Source: SIG510 sp045540975 (GTDB lineage Bacteria; Bacillota; Clostridia; Oscillospirales; JAAYXM01). From it: a stretch of DNA of 5,599 nucleotides. The stretch lies in NCBI GenBank assembly GCA_045540975.1, contig JAZQIE010000001.1, forward strand, positions 1 through 5,599, written 5' to 3'. The notes under the pieces were generated by a model. That model ran no database searches and had not been told where the DNA came from. It saw only the letters and a list, made by a program, of their open reading frames with translations. Of the stretch, positions 1 through 5,579 are shown piece after piece. The position numbers were made by a program, and so were the translations under genes. Within the stretch, counting starts at the first letter, position 1. Each line of letters starts with the position of its first letter.

Positions 1-149
1 AGCGCCGCATTATGGATATGGGCATCACCAAGGGTGTGGAAATCTACATCCGCAAGGTCGCGCCGCTGGGAGACCCGTTTGAACTCAACTTACGCGGGTA
101 CGAGCTCTCGCTCCGCAAGGCGGATGCCGAGATGATTGAGATTCTGTAG
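1..149 (+). CDS. feoA: FeoA, ferrous iron transport accessory protein (3' part only)
   Basis: The 5' end lies outside the window. The reading frame starts with the codon at base 3 and gives 48 residues before the TAG at 147-149. The visible part is the C-terminal portion of the small SH3-like FeoA domain: a 'GITKGVEIYIRKVAPLGDP' stretch followed by 'YELSLRKADAEMIEIL', the usual FeoA ending. Complete FeoA proteins are about 75 residues, so roughly a third is missing. FeoA is a cytoplasmic accessory protein thought to bind FeoB and support Fe(II) uptake. The stop codon lies inside the ribosome binding site of feoB, so the two genes are translationally close and certainly in one operon. The call rests on both the residues and the position directly ahead of feoB. 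Confidence 0.87.
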   Translation, partial: RRIMDMGITKGVEIYIRKVAPLGDPFELNLRGYELSLRKADAEMIEIL

Positions 150-154
150 GAGGT
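148..154 (+). promoter_or_regulatory. Ribosome binding site that fixes the feoB start
   Basis: AGGAGGT lies five bases before the ATG at 160 and overlaps the feoA stop codon. It supports ATG 160 over an in-frame TTG at 136, which lies inside feoA and has no comparable site before it. Confidence 0.85.
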
Positions 155-159
155 GCGGC

Positions 160-2301
160 ATGGAGCTGAAAATTGCACTTGCAGGCAACCCCAACTCGGG
201 GAAAACCACGCTCTTTAACGCGCTGACAGGCGCGAATCAGTACGTGGGCAACTGGCCCGGGGTCACGGTGGAGAAGAAGGAGGGCAAGGTCAAGGGACAC
301 GCGAATGTCACCGTGGTGGACCTTCCTGGTATCTACTCGCTCTCGCCGTATACCTTGGAGGAGGTTGTCGCGCGAAACTTCCTTGTGGGTGAGCGCCCGA
401 ACGCCATCTTGAATATCGTGGACGGCACGAATCTGGAGCGTAACTTATACCTCACCACCCAGATGCTGGAACTCGGCATTCCCGTGGTGGTCGCAATCAA
501 TATGATGGACATTGTCACCCGCCGCGGGGATAAGATCGACCTTTCCGCACTCTCGGTTGAGCTTGGCTGTCCGGTGGTGGAAATCTCCGCCTTGAAGGGT
601 GATGGCATCGACGAAGCCGCCCACACCGCAATCATCGCGGCAACCGAGGGCGAGGCTGAGCCCAATCACATCTTCTCGGGACGTGTGGAGCACGCGCTCG
701 CGCACATCGAGGAGGTCGTGGTACATAACCTGCCCGCCGAACAGCAGCGCTGGTACGCCATCAAGGTCTTCGAGCGCGATGAAAAGGTGTTAAAGAGCTT
801 AAACCTTTCTGCCGACACCATTGCGCACGTGGAGGAGGACATCCGCCACGTGGAAAAGGCGCTCGATGACGATGCGGAGAGCATCATCACAAACGAGCGT
901 TACAACTTCATCGAGAACATGATGAAGCGCGTGTATAAAAAGAAAAACCGCAACCGTCTGTCCACCTCGGATAAAATCGACCGCGTGGTGACCAACCGCA
1001 TTTTGGCACTCCCGATTTTCGTGTTCGTGATGCTCGCGGTGTATACCGTCTCCATCGGCACGGTGGGGGACTGGACGGTCGGATTTATGAACGACACCCT
1101 GTTTGGGGAATGGATTGTCCCGTCCGTTACCGCCCTGCTTGAGGGTTGGGGCTGCTGGCCGTGGCTGGTCAGCCTGGTCGCGGACGGTATCGTCGGCGGC
1201 GTGGGTGCGGTGCTCGGCTTTGTCCCGCAGATGCTGATTTTGTTCCTCATGCTGTCCTTACTGGAAGACTGCGGCTATATGTCCCGCGTCGCGTTCATCT
1301 TAGACCGCCTTTTCCGTAAATTCGGTCTTTCGGGCAAATCCTTCATCCCCATGCTGGTCGCCTCCGGCTGCGGTGTCCCGGGTATCATGGCATCCCGTAC
1401 CATCGAGCAAAACCGCGACCGTAAAATGACCATCATGACCACCTGCTTCATCCCGTGCGGCGCGAAAATGCCCATCGTTGGCCTGATTTCGGGCGCGCTG
1501 TTTGGCGGCTCGGCTTGGGTGGCGACCGCCGCGTACTTCATCGGCGTGGGTGCGGTCATCCTCTCAGGCATTATGCTCAAGAAAACCCGTGCATTCGCGG
1601 GCGACCCCGCCCCGTTTGTCATGGAGCTTCCGCAGTACCATGCTCCGCTTGCGTCAAACGTTTTGCGCACCACTTGGGAGCGCGGCTGGTCCTTCATCAA
1701 GCGCGCAGGTACGGTCATTCTCGCGGCAAGCGTGATTATTTGGGTCTTAAACTCCCTCTCCTTTGAAGGTGGCTTCCACTATATCGGTGACGGAGATGCA
1801 AAGAGTATCTTAAACGTCATCGGTGAGTGGATTGCATACCTCTTTGCTCCGCTCGGCTTTGGCAACTGGCAGAGCGCGGTCGCAACCATTCTGGGTCTTG
1901 TCGCAAAGGAAGAAGTGGTCGGTGTGTTCGGGACCCTCTCCTCCATGGGCGACCCCTATTCCGCGGCGCATGAAATCTTCGCGGGAAGCGGTCTTGCCGC
2001 ATTCTCGTTTATGATTTTTAACCTGCTCTGTGCACCGTGCTTTGCGGCAATGGGTGCCATCCGCCGTGAGATGAACAACTGGAAATGGACCGTGTTCGCA
2101 ATCGGGTATATGTGTGTCTTTGCCTATGCAATCTCGCTCATCGTCTACCAGCTCGGCACACTCTTTGCAGGCGGCGGCTTCACGGTTTGGACAGGATTTG
2201 CAATTCTGACCCTTCTGGTCATCTGCTACTTCACTTTCCGTAAAAACAAATTCGACGGCAAGGCACGTCTTGCCGTGGAAGAAGTCCATGAGGTAAAGTA
2301 A
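160..2301 (+). CDS. feoB: FeoB, GTP-dependent ferrous iron permease
   Basis: A 713-residue inner-membrane Fe(II) transporter, full length for the family. The N-terminal G domain shows all motifs: G1 GNPNSGKT (9-16), switch-I threonine in NWPGVTVE (T36), G3 DLPG (54-57), G4 NMMD (114-117) and G5 SAL (143-145). A helical regulatory segment follows to about residue 275. The membrane part begins at about 280 and contains the conserved GYMSRVAF (372-379), SGCGVPG (402-408, Cys404) and CFIPCGAKMP (429-438, Cys433) signatures, then several more helices, ending in a short basic/acidic tail. These conserved cysteines are characteristic of the FeoB gate regions. The start is ATG 160 because of the AGGAGGT site just upstream and because it places the G1 motif at the usual distance from the N terminus. 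feoA precedes it, and a Cys-rich peptide gene begins on the base after its stop. The operon promoter, and any Fur or DtxR-type site, would lie upstream of the window. Confidence 0.97.
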   Translation: MELKIALAGNPNSGKTTLFNALTGANQYVGNWPGVTVEKKEGKVKGHANVTVVDLPGIYSLSPYTLEEVVARNFLVGERPNAILNIVDGTNLERNLYLTTQMLELGIPVVVAINMMDIVTRRGDKIDLSALSVELGCPVVEISALKGDGIDEAAHTAIIAATEGEAEPNHIFSGRVEHALAHIEEVVVHNLPAEQQRWYAIKVFERDEKVLKSLNLSADTIAHVEEDIRHVEKALDDDAESIITNERYNFIENMMKRVYKKKNRNRLSTSDKIDRVVTNRILALPIFVFVMLAVYTVSIGTVGDWTVGFMNDTLFGEWIVPSVTALLEGWGCWPWLVSLVADGIVGGVGAVLGFVPQMLILFLMLSLLEDCGYMSRVAFILDRLFRKFGLSGKSFIPMLVASGCGVPGIMASRTIEQNRDRKMTIMTTCFIPCGAKMPIVGLISGALFGGSAWVATAAYFIGVGAVILSGIMLKKTRAFAGDPAPFVMELPQYHAPLASNVLRTTWERGWSFIKRAGTVILAASVIIWVLNSLSFEGGFHYIGDGDAKSILNVIGEWIAYLFAPLGFGNWQSAVATILGLVAKEEVVGVFGTLSSMGDPYSAAHEIFAGSGLAAFSFMIFNLLCAPCFAAMGAIRREMNNWKWTVFAIGYMCVFAYAISLIVYQLGTLFAGGGFTVWTGFAILTLLVICYFTFRKNKFDGKARLAVEEVHEVK

Positions 2302-2451
2302 ATGAAATGGATTGTACTTGCGGCGGTTATCGTCGTCTTCGTCCTCATCGTGGTGGCGGAGGTAAAAAAACGGAAATCCGGCGGCTGCGGCTGCGGCTGT
2401 GCGGATTGCGGCATGAAAGATATGTGCCACAAAGAATCGTCACCGCTATGA
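2302..2451 (+). CDS. FeoB-associated Cys-rich membrane peptide
   Basis: A 49-residue protein too short for most gene finders. Its ATG directly follows the feoB TAA, and GAGGT at 2290-2294 inside the feoB end serves as ribosome binding site. Residues 3-20 form one hydrophobic helix, followed by a basic stop-transfer run (KKRK, 22-25) and a glycine/cysteine tail with Cys29, 31, 33, 36 and 42. This layout (one N-terminal anchor, then CGCGCxxC) matches the FeoB-associated Cys-rich family, which older databases list under a misleading 'virus attachment protein p12' name. By analogy with the gammaproteobacterial FeoC position it may assist FeoB, perhaps by binding metal or sensing redox state with its cytoplasmic cysteines; that role is inference. 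It is the last gene before the operon terminator. Confidence 0.88.
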   Translation: MKWIVLAAVIVVFVLIVVAEVKKRKSGGCGCGCADCGMKDMCHKESSPL

Positions 2452-2485
2452 GCCTCCTGCGGTGAGACTCCTTAATTTGTTAGGC

Positions 2486-2522
2486 AAACCTCCCCAACGG
2501 GGAGGTTTTGTCTTGCTTTTTT
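2486..2522 (+). terminator. Rho-independent terminator of the feo operon
   Basis: A ten-base-pair stem (2486-2495 with 2499-2508, AAACCTCCCC / GGGGAGGTTT) closes on a three-base AAC loop. It runs into TTTT and, after a short interruption, a second run of six T at 2517-2522. It sits 34 bases after the Cys-rich peptide stop and separates the iron operon from the next unit. Confidence 0.9.
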
Positions 2523-2541
2523 CCGCTTCCTGTGTTACCAT
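2513..2541 (+). promoter_or_regulatory. Candidate sigma-70-type promoter for the transporter operon
   Basis: TTGCTT (2513-2518) and TACCAT (2536-2541) are separated by 17 bases, and a TG at 2533-2534 gives an extended -10 element. Transcription would start near 2548, leaving a leader of about 17 bases before ATG 2565. The -35 overlaps the tail of the preceding terminator. Each hexamer matches consensus only partly, so this is a candidate supported mainly by position. Confidence 0.5.
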
Positions 2542-2564
2542 AAACCCGTATTGGAAGTGAGACT

Positions 2565-3800
2565 ATGTTTCGGAAATTAAATCCGTCCGAGCGCGCGAGT
2601 GCCTTGGTATTTCTCGCGCTTTGGATTTCTTATACCCTCATCTGCATGGGGAAAAACGCGTACTCCGCCGCCATGGCGGCAATGCTGGGGGAAGGGCTTC
2701 TCACCAAAGCAAACTCCGGCCTTGTCAATGCGGGCTTCTATCTTTTCTACGGGGTTGCCCAAATCTTCGGCATCCGCATCATTGAACGGGTCTCGCCCTT
2801 TCGCCTGATCTCGCTCACCCTGATTGCAAACGCGGTCTTCTCGGTGTGTATGGGCTTTGCAAAGGGCTTCGTGCCGCTCCTCGTGTTGTGGAGTCTCAAC
2901 GGCCTCGCCCAGTTTGCCATGTGGCCCGCGCTCCTGCGCGTCACCACCGAGTATCTGCACCCCGACCATCAAAAACGCGCCATGACCGCCATCGCCTTCT
3001 GCTATTGCGGTGGTATGGTAGCAAATTACCTGCTCGCCGCGGTGGTCTTGAAATTCGCGCGCTGGCCCGTGCTGTTTTTCGTAAACGGTGTTATCGGGGT
3101 CGCGGTGCTGGTGCTGTGGCTGTTTGCATCCCGTCAAAAACCCGTGCTGGAACAAATCCCGCGTGAGACCGTGGCCGCGGATACCCCGCAGGAGAAACAC
3201 GCCCTCATGCCGCTCCTTGTGGGAAGCGGCGCAATGCTCCTTCTGCTGCCGGGTCTTCTGCGCTCCGCGCTGGATCTTGGTATCAAAACATGGATGCCCA
3301 CCATGCTCATCGAGATTTACGGGGTCTCGCTCTCCACGTCCAACCTGCTTACCACACTGCTGGTCTTTGTAAACCTCTCGGGTGTCCTGCTCGTCGCGTG
3401 GCTGTACCCCAAGCGCGTGAAGAACACGGTTTTGCTCCTTACCGCCTCATTCGTCATCGGCGCGCCCGCAACCGCGCTCATGCTTCTCAACCAAAGCATC
3501 TCGGTGGGGGTCATGATCGTACTTCTCATCCTCGTCACCACCATGACCTATGCGGGAAACCAGCTCATCCAAATCTATGTCCCGCCCGAATTTGCGCGCT
3601 TCCACCGTACAGGCAGTGTCGCAAGCATCCTAAACGCCTGCGCCTCCTTCGGTGTGCTCATGGGAAATTATCTGTTCGGTGTCCTCGCGGAAGCCTACGG
3701 CTGGAACGGGACCATCCTCTCCTGGGTCGGAATGTTCGTGGTCTCCGCACTCCTCTGCGCCATCGCCACCCCCATCTGGAAAAAATTCATCTCGAGGTAG
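2565..3800 (+). CDS. Major facilitator superfamily transporter, organophosphate antiporter-like
   Basis: A 411-residue polytopic membrane protein with about twelve hydrophobic segments in two sets of six. TM1-TM6 span roughly residues 12-189, a polar central loop covers about 190-213, and TM7-TM12 span about 214-404. 'GKNAYSAAM' at the end of TM1 (29-37) and 'LNGLAQFAMWPALLR' in TM4 (111-125) resemble the GlpT/UhpT organophosphate:phosphate antiporters (R/GKN motif; NGxxQxxxWP). The true substrate is not readable; glycerol-3-phosphate, hexose phosphate or another small anion are guesses from family resemblance. The start is ATG 2565, with a purine-rich GGAAGTGAG just upstream (a weak site) and no other good upstream start. 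It follows the feo terminator, so it has its own promoter, and only four bases separate it from the phosphatase gene, indicating co-transcription. The base composition is like feoB, GC-rich, so it is probably native. Confidence 0.85.
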   Translation: MFRKLNPSERASALVFLALWISYTLICMGKNAYSAAMAAMLGEGLLTKANSGLVNAGFYLFYGVAQIFGIRIIERVSPFRLISLTLIANAVFSVCMGFAKGFVPLLVLWSLNGLAQFAMWPALLRVTTEYLHPDHQKRAMTAIAFCYCGGMVANYLLAAVVLKFARWPVLFFVNGVIGVAVLVLWLFASRQKPVLEQIPRETVAADTPQEKHALMPLLVGSGAMLLLLPGLLRSALDLGIKTWMPTMLIEIYGVSLSTSNLLTTLLVFVNLSGVLLVAWLYPKRVKNTVLLLTASFVIGAPATALMLLNQSISVGVMIVLLILVTTMTYAGNQLIQIYVPPEFARFHRTGSVASILNACASFGVLMGNYLFGVLAEAYGWNGTILSWVGMFVVSALLCAIATPIWKKFISR

Positions 3801-3804
3801 CATT

Positions 3805-4245
3805 ATGAAACTGCTTTTTATCTGTCACGGAAATATTTGCCGCAGTCCCATGGCGGAGTACGTCATGCGGGATTTACTGCGCAAAAACGGGATTCCTTCG
3901 GTCACAGTCTCGTCCTGTGCGACCAGTACCGAAGAACTCGGAAACCCGGTCTACCCACCCGCAAAGCGGAAACTCGCCGCGCACGGAATCTCCTGCGAGG
4001 GTCATGCCGCGCGGCAGGTGACCAAAGCGGATTATGCCGCCTACGACAAACTCATCTGTATGGATTCCATGAATATCCGCAACCTGATGCGGATTATAAA
4101 AGACGACCCCGAGGGAAAGGTGTGTCTCCTCAAGGACTACACCACGGGCGGAAGTGTTGCCGACCCGTGGTACACCGGAGATTTCGACACCACCTATGAC
4201 GAAATCCTTGCGGGCTGCACCGCCATTCTGGAGGAACTCCTATGA
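3805..4245 (+). CDS. Low-molecular-weight protein tyrosine phosphatase
   Basis: A 146-residue cytoplasmic phosphatase of the LMW-PTP/ArsC-like fold, normal length. The P-loop starts at the N terminus as CHGNICRS (7-14), giving the C-x5-R-S signature with nucleophile Cys7 and Arg13. The general acid is Asp120 in DPWYTG (120-125), near the C terminus as the family requires. 'GNPVYPPAKRKLAAHGI' (46-62) is the usual middle segment. The enzyme should remove phosphate from phosphotyrosine (some homologues act on phosphoarginine) and so counter kinases; the target is unknown. The start ATG 3805 is preceded by GAGGTAG (3794-3800), which overlaps the transporter stop. An upstream in-frame extension into the transporter gene is not credible because the P-loop would be displaced. 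The gene overlaps the next one by ATGA, so translation is coupled. Confidence 0.95.
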   Translation: MKLLFICHGNICRSPMAEYVMRDLLRKNGIPSVTVSSCATSTEELGNPVYPPAKRKLAAHGISCEGHAARQVTKADYAAYDKLICMDSMNIRNLMRIIKDDPEGKVCLLKDYTTGGSVADPWYTGDFDTTYDEILAGCTAILEELL

Positions 4246-4577
4246 AAGTAGCAGTCATCGGCTCCCGCGGACTCATTGTCGAGGATTTGGGGAAATACCT
4301 GCCGCCCGACACCACCGAAATCGTCTCGGGCGGAGCGAAGGGGATTGACACCTGCGCGCGTGAGTACGCGCTCGCGCATGGTTTGACCCTCACCGAGTTT
4401 TTGCCCGAATATGACAAATACGGCAGAGGCGCACCCCTAAAGCGCAACCTCCAAATCATCGAGTACGCAGACATGGTCCTCGCGTTTTGGGACGGGACCT
4501 CGCGCGGCACCAAATTCGTCATCGAAAACTCCAAAAAACTCGGCAAAACAATCAGAGTCTTCAAAGCAAAAGAATAA
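4242..4577 (+). CDS. SLOG-fold protein, YspA/DUF2493-like (YpsA-related)
   Basis: A 111-residue Rossmann-like protein made almost entirely of one SLOG domain. Visible motifs are VIGSRG (5-10) on the first strand, VSGGAKGID (28-36) with the glycine pair used for nucleotide binding, KRNLQIIEYADMVLAFWDG (67-85), and SRGTKFVI (87-94). The pattern GSRG...GGAKGxD...RN...AD...AFWDG.S.GT is the family hallmark. SLOG domains bind nucleotides or nucleotide-derived ligands; the specific ligand of this subfamily is not established. It is translationally coupled to the phosphatase (ATGA at 4242-4245) with GGAGG at 4230-4234. It is the last gene of the transporter operon and runs tail-to-tail into a second SLOG gene, with 17 bases between the stops. 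Composition is like the rest of the GC-rich operon. Confidence 0.85.
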   Translation: MKVAVIGSRGLIVEDLGKYLPPDTTEIVSGGAKGIDTCAREYALAHGLTLTEFLPEYDKYGRGAPLKRNLQIIEYADMVLAFWDGTSRGTKFVIENSKKLGKTIRVFKAKE

Positions 4578-4594
4578 TACCCCTAAATCAGTTG

Positions 4595-5083
4595 TCAAAC
4601 ATCGTTTGGAATCGGAAGTTTGATCACATGCCTCTTCTTTTTGATGGCATAATCAAGCGCGATTTTTGTTCCGCTTTTTCCGATGGCGGGCACTTGCTTT
4701 TCGTTATAATAAACGATGCAAAACCGACTGTTGTCTATCATTTCATAGTTCCGCTTGATATAGACCGCTCGTCCGGAACCGATAATCGTTTCGGGATAGT
4801 ATGTATCTTCGTAACGTTCCAAAAGATAGTTTTTATAATGCTCGCTAATATATGGATATTCCGCCCGTACATAAACTCGTTTTATGTGCGGGTATTTTTC
4901 TTTGATTTTTGTAACGAGGTCGAGACATAAATCATTAAAACGACTCTTGCTCCCAAAAAGAAAGGTATCAACATGTTTCGTTAGAATCATTGTTTCGATG
5001 ATATTGTAAAGTTTTGCATTCAATTCCTCGGTTTCGACTATCGTTCTATGGCCAAAAACGCAACAAGTATGATGTTCGTTCAT
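4595..5083 (-). CDS. Second SLOG-fold protein, YpsA/DUF1273-like
   Basis: A 162-residue protein on the minus strand. N-terminal CCVFGHR (7-13) is the first strand plus glycine turn, followed by DTFLFGSKSRFN (39-50), which corresponds to the YpsA-type 'GG..GFD' ligand-binding loop. A YVRAEY segment (71-76), KRNYEMIDNSRFCIVYYNE (110-128) and KSGTKIALDYAIKK (136-149) follow. The order is that of the SLOG superfamily, but the sequence is distinct from the neighbouring 111-aa SLOG protein. Its ligand and job are unknown. The ATG whose first base is at 5083 is chosen because GAGGTG (plus-strand positions 5089-5094) lies five bases ahead; an in-frame TTG at 5098 would put this site inside the gene. 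Composition is near 40% GC in a sampled line, unlike the upstream operon. It is divergent from an XRE regulator, which probably controls it. Confidence 0.78.
   Translation of the reverse strand: MNEHHTCCVFGHRTIVETEELNAKLYNIIETMILTKHVDTFLFGSKSRFNDLCLDLVTKIKEKYPHIKRVYVRAEYPYISEHYKNYLLERYEDTYYPETIIGSGRAVYIKRNYEMIDNSRFCIVYYNEKQVPAIGKSGTKIALDYAIKKKRHVIKLPIPNDV
4864..4899 (+). terminator. Possible plus-strand terminator inside the minus-strand SLOG gene
   Basis: Bases 4864-4875 pair with 4881-4892 over twelve positions (one T-G wobble), enclosing a five-base CTCGT loop. TATTTTT follows directly on the plus strand. This would work as an intrinsic terminator for transcripts reading through from the transporter operon, which has no visible terminator next to its last stop at 4577. 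The same bases encode part of the SLOG protein, so the symmetry could be chance. Confidence 0.4.
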
Positions 5084-5088
5084 ATTTT

Positions 5089-5094
5089 CACCTC
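5089..5094 (-). promoter_or_regulatory. Ribosome binding site that fixes the minus-strand SLOG start
   Basis: Read on the minus strand, this is GAGGTG followed by AAAAT and the ATG ending at 5081. It supports the 162-residue product over a version five residues longer beginning at a TTG. Confidence 0.75.
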
Positions 5095-5134
5095 GCAAAG
5101 AATACTATAAGCAATAAAATTGCACTTTATGATA

Positions 5135-5162
5135 TTCATAGTATATGACACCGCGCTATAAA
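5135..5162 (+). promoter_or_regulatory. Candidate promoter for the XRE regulator
   Basis: TTCATA (5135-5140) and TATAAA (5157-5162) are 16 bases apart. Transcription would start near 5169, giving a leader of about 55 bases. The -35 falls in the first operator-like repeat and the second and third repeats lie at and after the start site, so a protein bound there should repress it. Confidence 0.45.
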
Positions 5163-5168
5163 TATCAA
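5140..5168 (-). promoter_or_regulatory. Strong candidate promoter for the minus-strand SLOG gene
   Basis: On the minus strand TTGATA (plus positions 5163-5168) is followed after exactly 17 bases by TATACT (5140-5145). Each hexamer matches consensus at five of six positions. Transcription would start near 5133, about 50 bases before the ATG. Both elements sit inside the operator-like repeats: the -35 in copy 2 and the -10 in copy 1. A weaker tandem version (TTGATA at 5193-5198, TAGACT at 5170-5175, also 17 apart) uses copies 3 and 2. Confidence 0.65.
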
Positions 5169-5223
5169 TAGTCTATGGAATAACGAAAGCAATATCAATA
5201 GACTCTAATATAGAGGTGATTTT

Positions 5224-5562
5224 ATGAGCGGTTTAGCAAAAATTGTTGGTCAGCGTATCCGTAATTATAGAACGCAACTTGGTTTCAGCCAAGAAAAGTT
5301 AGCAGAGCTTGCAGGATGTCACCCGACTTATATCGGTCAAATCGAACGCGGAGAAAAGAATGCCACATTGGAAAGTATTGAAAAAGTTGCTTCTTCGCTG
5401 AATGTATCATTATCAAAACTGTTTGAGAATCTTGGAGGGCAAGACACGTCGAAACATAATTTTCCTCTGGCTTGCTATGAGTTTTTGATGAGCAAACGTC
5501 CGGAAGAACAGGAACAGATTATGAAAATTCTAATTGAAATTGACCAATACAAAAGAAACTAA
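5224..5562 (+). CDS. XRE-family (HTH_3) transcriptional regulator
   Basis: A 112-residue cytoplasmic DNA-binding protein. Residues 8-67 form a Cro/C1-type helix-turn-helix domain: IRNYRTQLGFSQEKLAELAG (12-31) gives helices 1 and 2, HPTYIGQIERGEKN (33-46) is the recognition helix and turn, and TLESIEKVASSLNVSLSKLF (48-67) closes the fold. The C-terminal 40 residues are polar and charged, with a likely helix (93-109, EEQEQIMKILIEIDQYK) that could serve dimerisation. The recognition segment resembles restriction-modification controller (C) proteins as well as SinR-like repressors, but it is longer than typical C proteins. The start is ATG 5224, after GAGGTGAT at 5213-5220. It is divergent from the SLOG gene across a region with three operator-like repeats, suggesting it represses itself and that gene. 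AT-richer than the upstream operons, consistent with acquisition. Confidence 0.92.
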   Translation: MSGLAKIVGQRIRNYRTQLGFSQEKLAELAGCHPTYIGQIERGEKNATLESIEKVASSLNVSLSKLFENLGGQDTSKHNFPLACYEFLMSKRPEEQEQIMKILIEIDQYKRN

Positions 5563-5579
5563 ATGATGGAAAAATTGAG

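Larger units (their letters stand above)
5132..5206. repeat. Three phased 15-base operator-like repeats
   Basis: Near-identical motifs begin at 5132 (ATATTCATAGTATAT), 5162 (ATATCAATAGTCTAT) and 5192 (ATATCAATAGACTCT), exactly 30 bases apart. Copies 2 and 3 agree at 13 of 15 positions, 1 and 2 at 12, 1 and 3 at 10. The 15 bases between copies are unrelated, so this is not a simple tandem duplication. A spacing of 30 bases is close to three helix turns, placing all sites on one face of the DNA. Each has a partial dyad (ATAGTCTAT in copy 2). Their place between two divergent genes, one an XRE regulator, makes them likely operators; this function is inferred. Confidence 0.65.

Noticed and set aside
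136..159. In-frame TTG start extending FeoB by eight residues
   Set aside because: It lies inside feoA, lacks a good ribosome binding site, and would place the strong AGGAGGT site inside the gene. ATG 160 gives the normal distance to the G1 motif.
1810..2430. Long minus-strand open frame opposite the end of feoB
   Set aside because: Low-complexity His/Asp/Ala-rich translation without domain-like pattern, overlapping a certain gene and its terminal peptide gene; a shadow of GC-rich coding sequence.
2462..2564. Repeated GTGAGACT at 2462-2469 and 2557-2564
   Set aside because: An eight-base direct repeat bracketing the terminator and promoter is expected by chance fairly often, and nothing mobile lies between the copies.
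2577..3200. 207-residue minus-strand open frame opposite the transporter gene
   Set aside because: Charged, compositionally odd translation that mirrors the membrane protein codons; no promoter or binding site seen.
3652..3804. N-terminal extension of the tyrosine phosphatase into the transporter gene
   Set aside because: The family places the CX5R loop at the very N terminus; ATG 3805 with GAGGTAG just upstream gives this.
3290..3808. 172-residue plus-strand open frame overlapping the transporter gene
   Set aside because: Arg/His/Pro-rich frame-shift translation of a gene with clear membrane helices in the other frame; no ribosome binding site.
4596..4608. Small hairpin CAAAC-ATC-GTTTG between the convergent genes
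   Set aside because: Only five pairs and no T-run on either side, so not a credible terminator.
5111..5123. Hairpin GCAAT-AAA-ATTGC in the leader of the minus-strand SLOG gene
   Set aside because: Five pairs in AT-rich DNA; could be chance and too weak to call a riboswitch or attenuator.
5102..5144. ATACTAT (5102-5108) and ATAGTAT (5138-5144) as a further operator pair
   Set aside because: Seven-base inverted match in very AT-rich DNA; the 5102 site does not align with the three phased repeats over their full length.
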